From contig JADGON010000007.1 of assembly GCA_017882945.1 (NCBI GenBank), forward strand, positions 1 to 6,349: a DNA stretch of 6,349 bases, given 5' to 3'. The translations under genes and the position numbers were made by a program. Below, piece after piece: positions 5,470 through 6,349 of the stretch; the first letter of the stretch is position 1; every line of letters begins with the position of its first letter. The notes beneath the pieces are model-generated. The model saw only the letters and a program-made list of their open reading frames with translations, was not told where the DNA came from and searched no databases. The DNA is from Acidimicrobiia bacterium (lineage in GTDB: Bacteria > Actinomycetota > Acidimicrobiia > IMCC26256 > JAENVU01).

Positions 5470-6349
5470 GTGACCTCGACAAGAACCCGCACCTCTGTGC
5501 CCCAGCCGAGTGGGGCCGGGTGGAGACGGCACTTGTTTCGGCGCGCCGGGGAAGGAGATCGCAGGCGGCGAAGCGGCGACTGGGTCCGCGTCGCGGTGGC
5601 ACTGGCCCTGCTCGTGCTCGCGGCACGCCACGCCGGCGATGTCACGGCGAGCGAGCGAGCGTTCTTCAACCTCTTCAACACGCTGCCCGAGGGTCTGACC
5701 CCCCTCTTTCGTGCCCTCTATCGACTCGGCGCGCTGTGGGCGGTCGGGCTGGTCGTCGTCGCCAGCCTGGTGGGGCGACGGTGGCGCTTGGCTCGCGACC
5801 TGCTCATCGCGGGGATTCTCGCTTGGGCTACCGCTCGAGCGGTGGGTCAGATCGTCGTCGCCCACGAGAGCATCGCACGCAGCGTCCGGATCGCGACGGG
5901 CACGGGCGGCTCGCCCTCGTTCCCTGCGGTGCGGGTCGCGGTGATCGTCGCCATCATCACCGTCGCATCACCGTACGTGACTCGACCCACTCGGGTCTTC
6001 GGTTGGATCTTGGTGCTCGCGCTGGGCGTGTCCGCCCTCTATCTCGGGACTGCGTTCCCGTTGGACCTGTTCGCCGGCGTGGTGCTCGGCTGGGGTGTCG
6101 CGTCGACCGTGCATCTCATCTTCGGGTCACCGGTGATGCGACCGACGATCCCGCAGGTGATCGTGGCACTCCACGTCCTGGGGATCGACGCACGCGACGC
6201 GCGACTCGCGCGCGAACAACCGAGCCGTTCGACGGTGGTGTTGGCCGAAGACGACGAAGGTCCTCTGCGCGTCAAGGTGATCGGACGCGACGAGGCGCAG
6301 GCTCGCCTTCTTTCCAAGGTGTGGGCCACGCTGCTCTACAAGGACTCGG
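5470..6349 (+). CDS. Membrane protein with degenerate PAP2-like domain and start of a kinase-like region (3' end outside window)
   Basis: The frame stays open from GTG 5470 to the window edge, giving 293 residues. A basic N-terminal tail (1-37, with RRRR at 31-34) precedes about six hydrophobic segments, near 38-56, 86-102, 111-126, 153-168, 176-193 and 198-218. The last four follow the PAP2 phosphatase core: SPSFPAVRVAV matches the PSGH motif region, and SALYLGTAFPLDLFAGVVLGW matches SRxxxxxHxxxD. The catalytic residues are changed, with R155 at the motif-2 His, A189 at the Arg and A195 at the second His; only D199 remains. Residues 225-293 look cytosolic and resemble the start of a kinase-like fold, with K269 in RVKV as a candidate nucleotide-binding Lys. 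From memory, actinobacterial proteins with this start often end in an LPG-synthase/flippase-like membrane domain; that part is not visible. GTG 5470 lacks a well-spaced ribosome-binding site; GTG 5437 is an alternative. Confidence 0.8.
   Translation, partial: MTSTRTRTSVPQPSGAGWRRHLFRRAGEGDRRRRSGDWVRVAVALALLVLAARHAGDVTASERAFFNLFNTLPEGLTPLFRALYRLGALWAVGLVVVASLVGRRWRLARDLLIAGILAWATARAVGQIVVAHESIARSVRIATGTGGSPSFPAVRVAVIVAIITVASPYVTRPTRVFGWILVLALGVSALYLGTAFPLDLFAGVVLGWGVASTVHLIFGSPVMRPTIPQVIVALHVLGIDARDARLAREQPSRSTVVLAEDDEGPLRVKVIGRDEAQARLLSKVWATLLYKDS

Noticed and set aside
5330..5626. N-terminal extension of the Ig-like protein frame
   Set aside because: It would overlap the 5' part of the divergent PAP2-like gene and bury a clear signal peptide inside the protein; ATG 5329 has GGAGG at the right distance.
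1..6349. Mobile elements, CRISPR arrays, tRNA or a novel defence system
   Set aside because: I found no transposase or integrase motifs, no regularly spaced repeats, no tRNA-like cloverleaf, and no nuclease or toxin-antitoxin pair. All long coding stretches are explained by recognisable chromosomal families.

Overview
The window reads as high-GC actinobacterial chromosome: codons end mostly in G or C, GTG and TTG starts are common, and the one clear operator is a LexA box of the actinobacterial type. I cannot name the genus; an uncultured or little-studied actinobacterium (Acidimicrobiia, for example) would fit. I see no mobile element, CRISPR array, tRNA or rRNA. It looks like ordinary chromosome.

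Layout. (1) Bases 3-161, + strand: the C-terminal end of a small protein, probably SnoaL/NTF2-like. (2) 246-1439, +: dinB, a complete Y-family DNA polymerase IV. A near-perfect LexA operator lies directly over its start, so it should belong to the SOS regulon. (3) 4744-1519, - strand: a tightly packed three-gene operon encoding a DUF35 zinc-ribbon/OB-fold protein, a thiolase-like protein (ltp4 type) and a second thiolase-like protein (ltp3 type). The junctions are TGATG and GTGA stop/start overlaps. The order and sizes match, from memory, Rv3521-Rv3522(ltp4)-Rv3523(ltp3) in the sterol-catabolism region of Mycobacterium tuberculosis. (4) 5329-4883, -: a small secreted protein with one Ig-like domain. 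(5) 5470 to the window end, +: the first 293 residues of a multidomain membrane protein with a PAP2-like domain that lacks its catalytic residues, followed by the beginning of what looks like a kinase-like region.

How the genes work together. The clearest functional unit is the DUF35/thiolase trio. In related actinobacterial systems, thiolase-fold proteins lacking thiolase chemistry pair with DUF35 proteins and cleave CoA-thioester intermediates of steroid side chains by retro-aldol chemistry. Both thiolases here lack the canonical nucleophilic Cys and the catalytic His, which fits lyase-type or other non-thiolytic chemistry. dinB converges on this operon and is unrelated to it. The Ig-like protein and the PAP2-like protein diverge from a shared 140-base region and may both act at the envelope.

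The most useful second looks are the LexA box fused to the dinB start (possibly a leaderless mRNA), the internally duplicated DUF35 protein with one zinc ribbon lost, and the PAP2-like pseudoenzyme domain.
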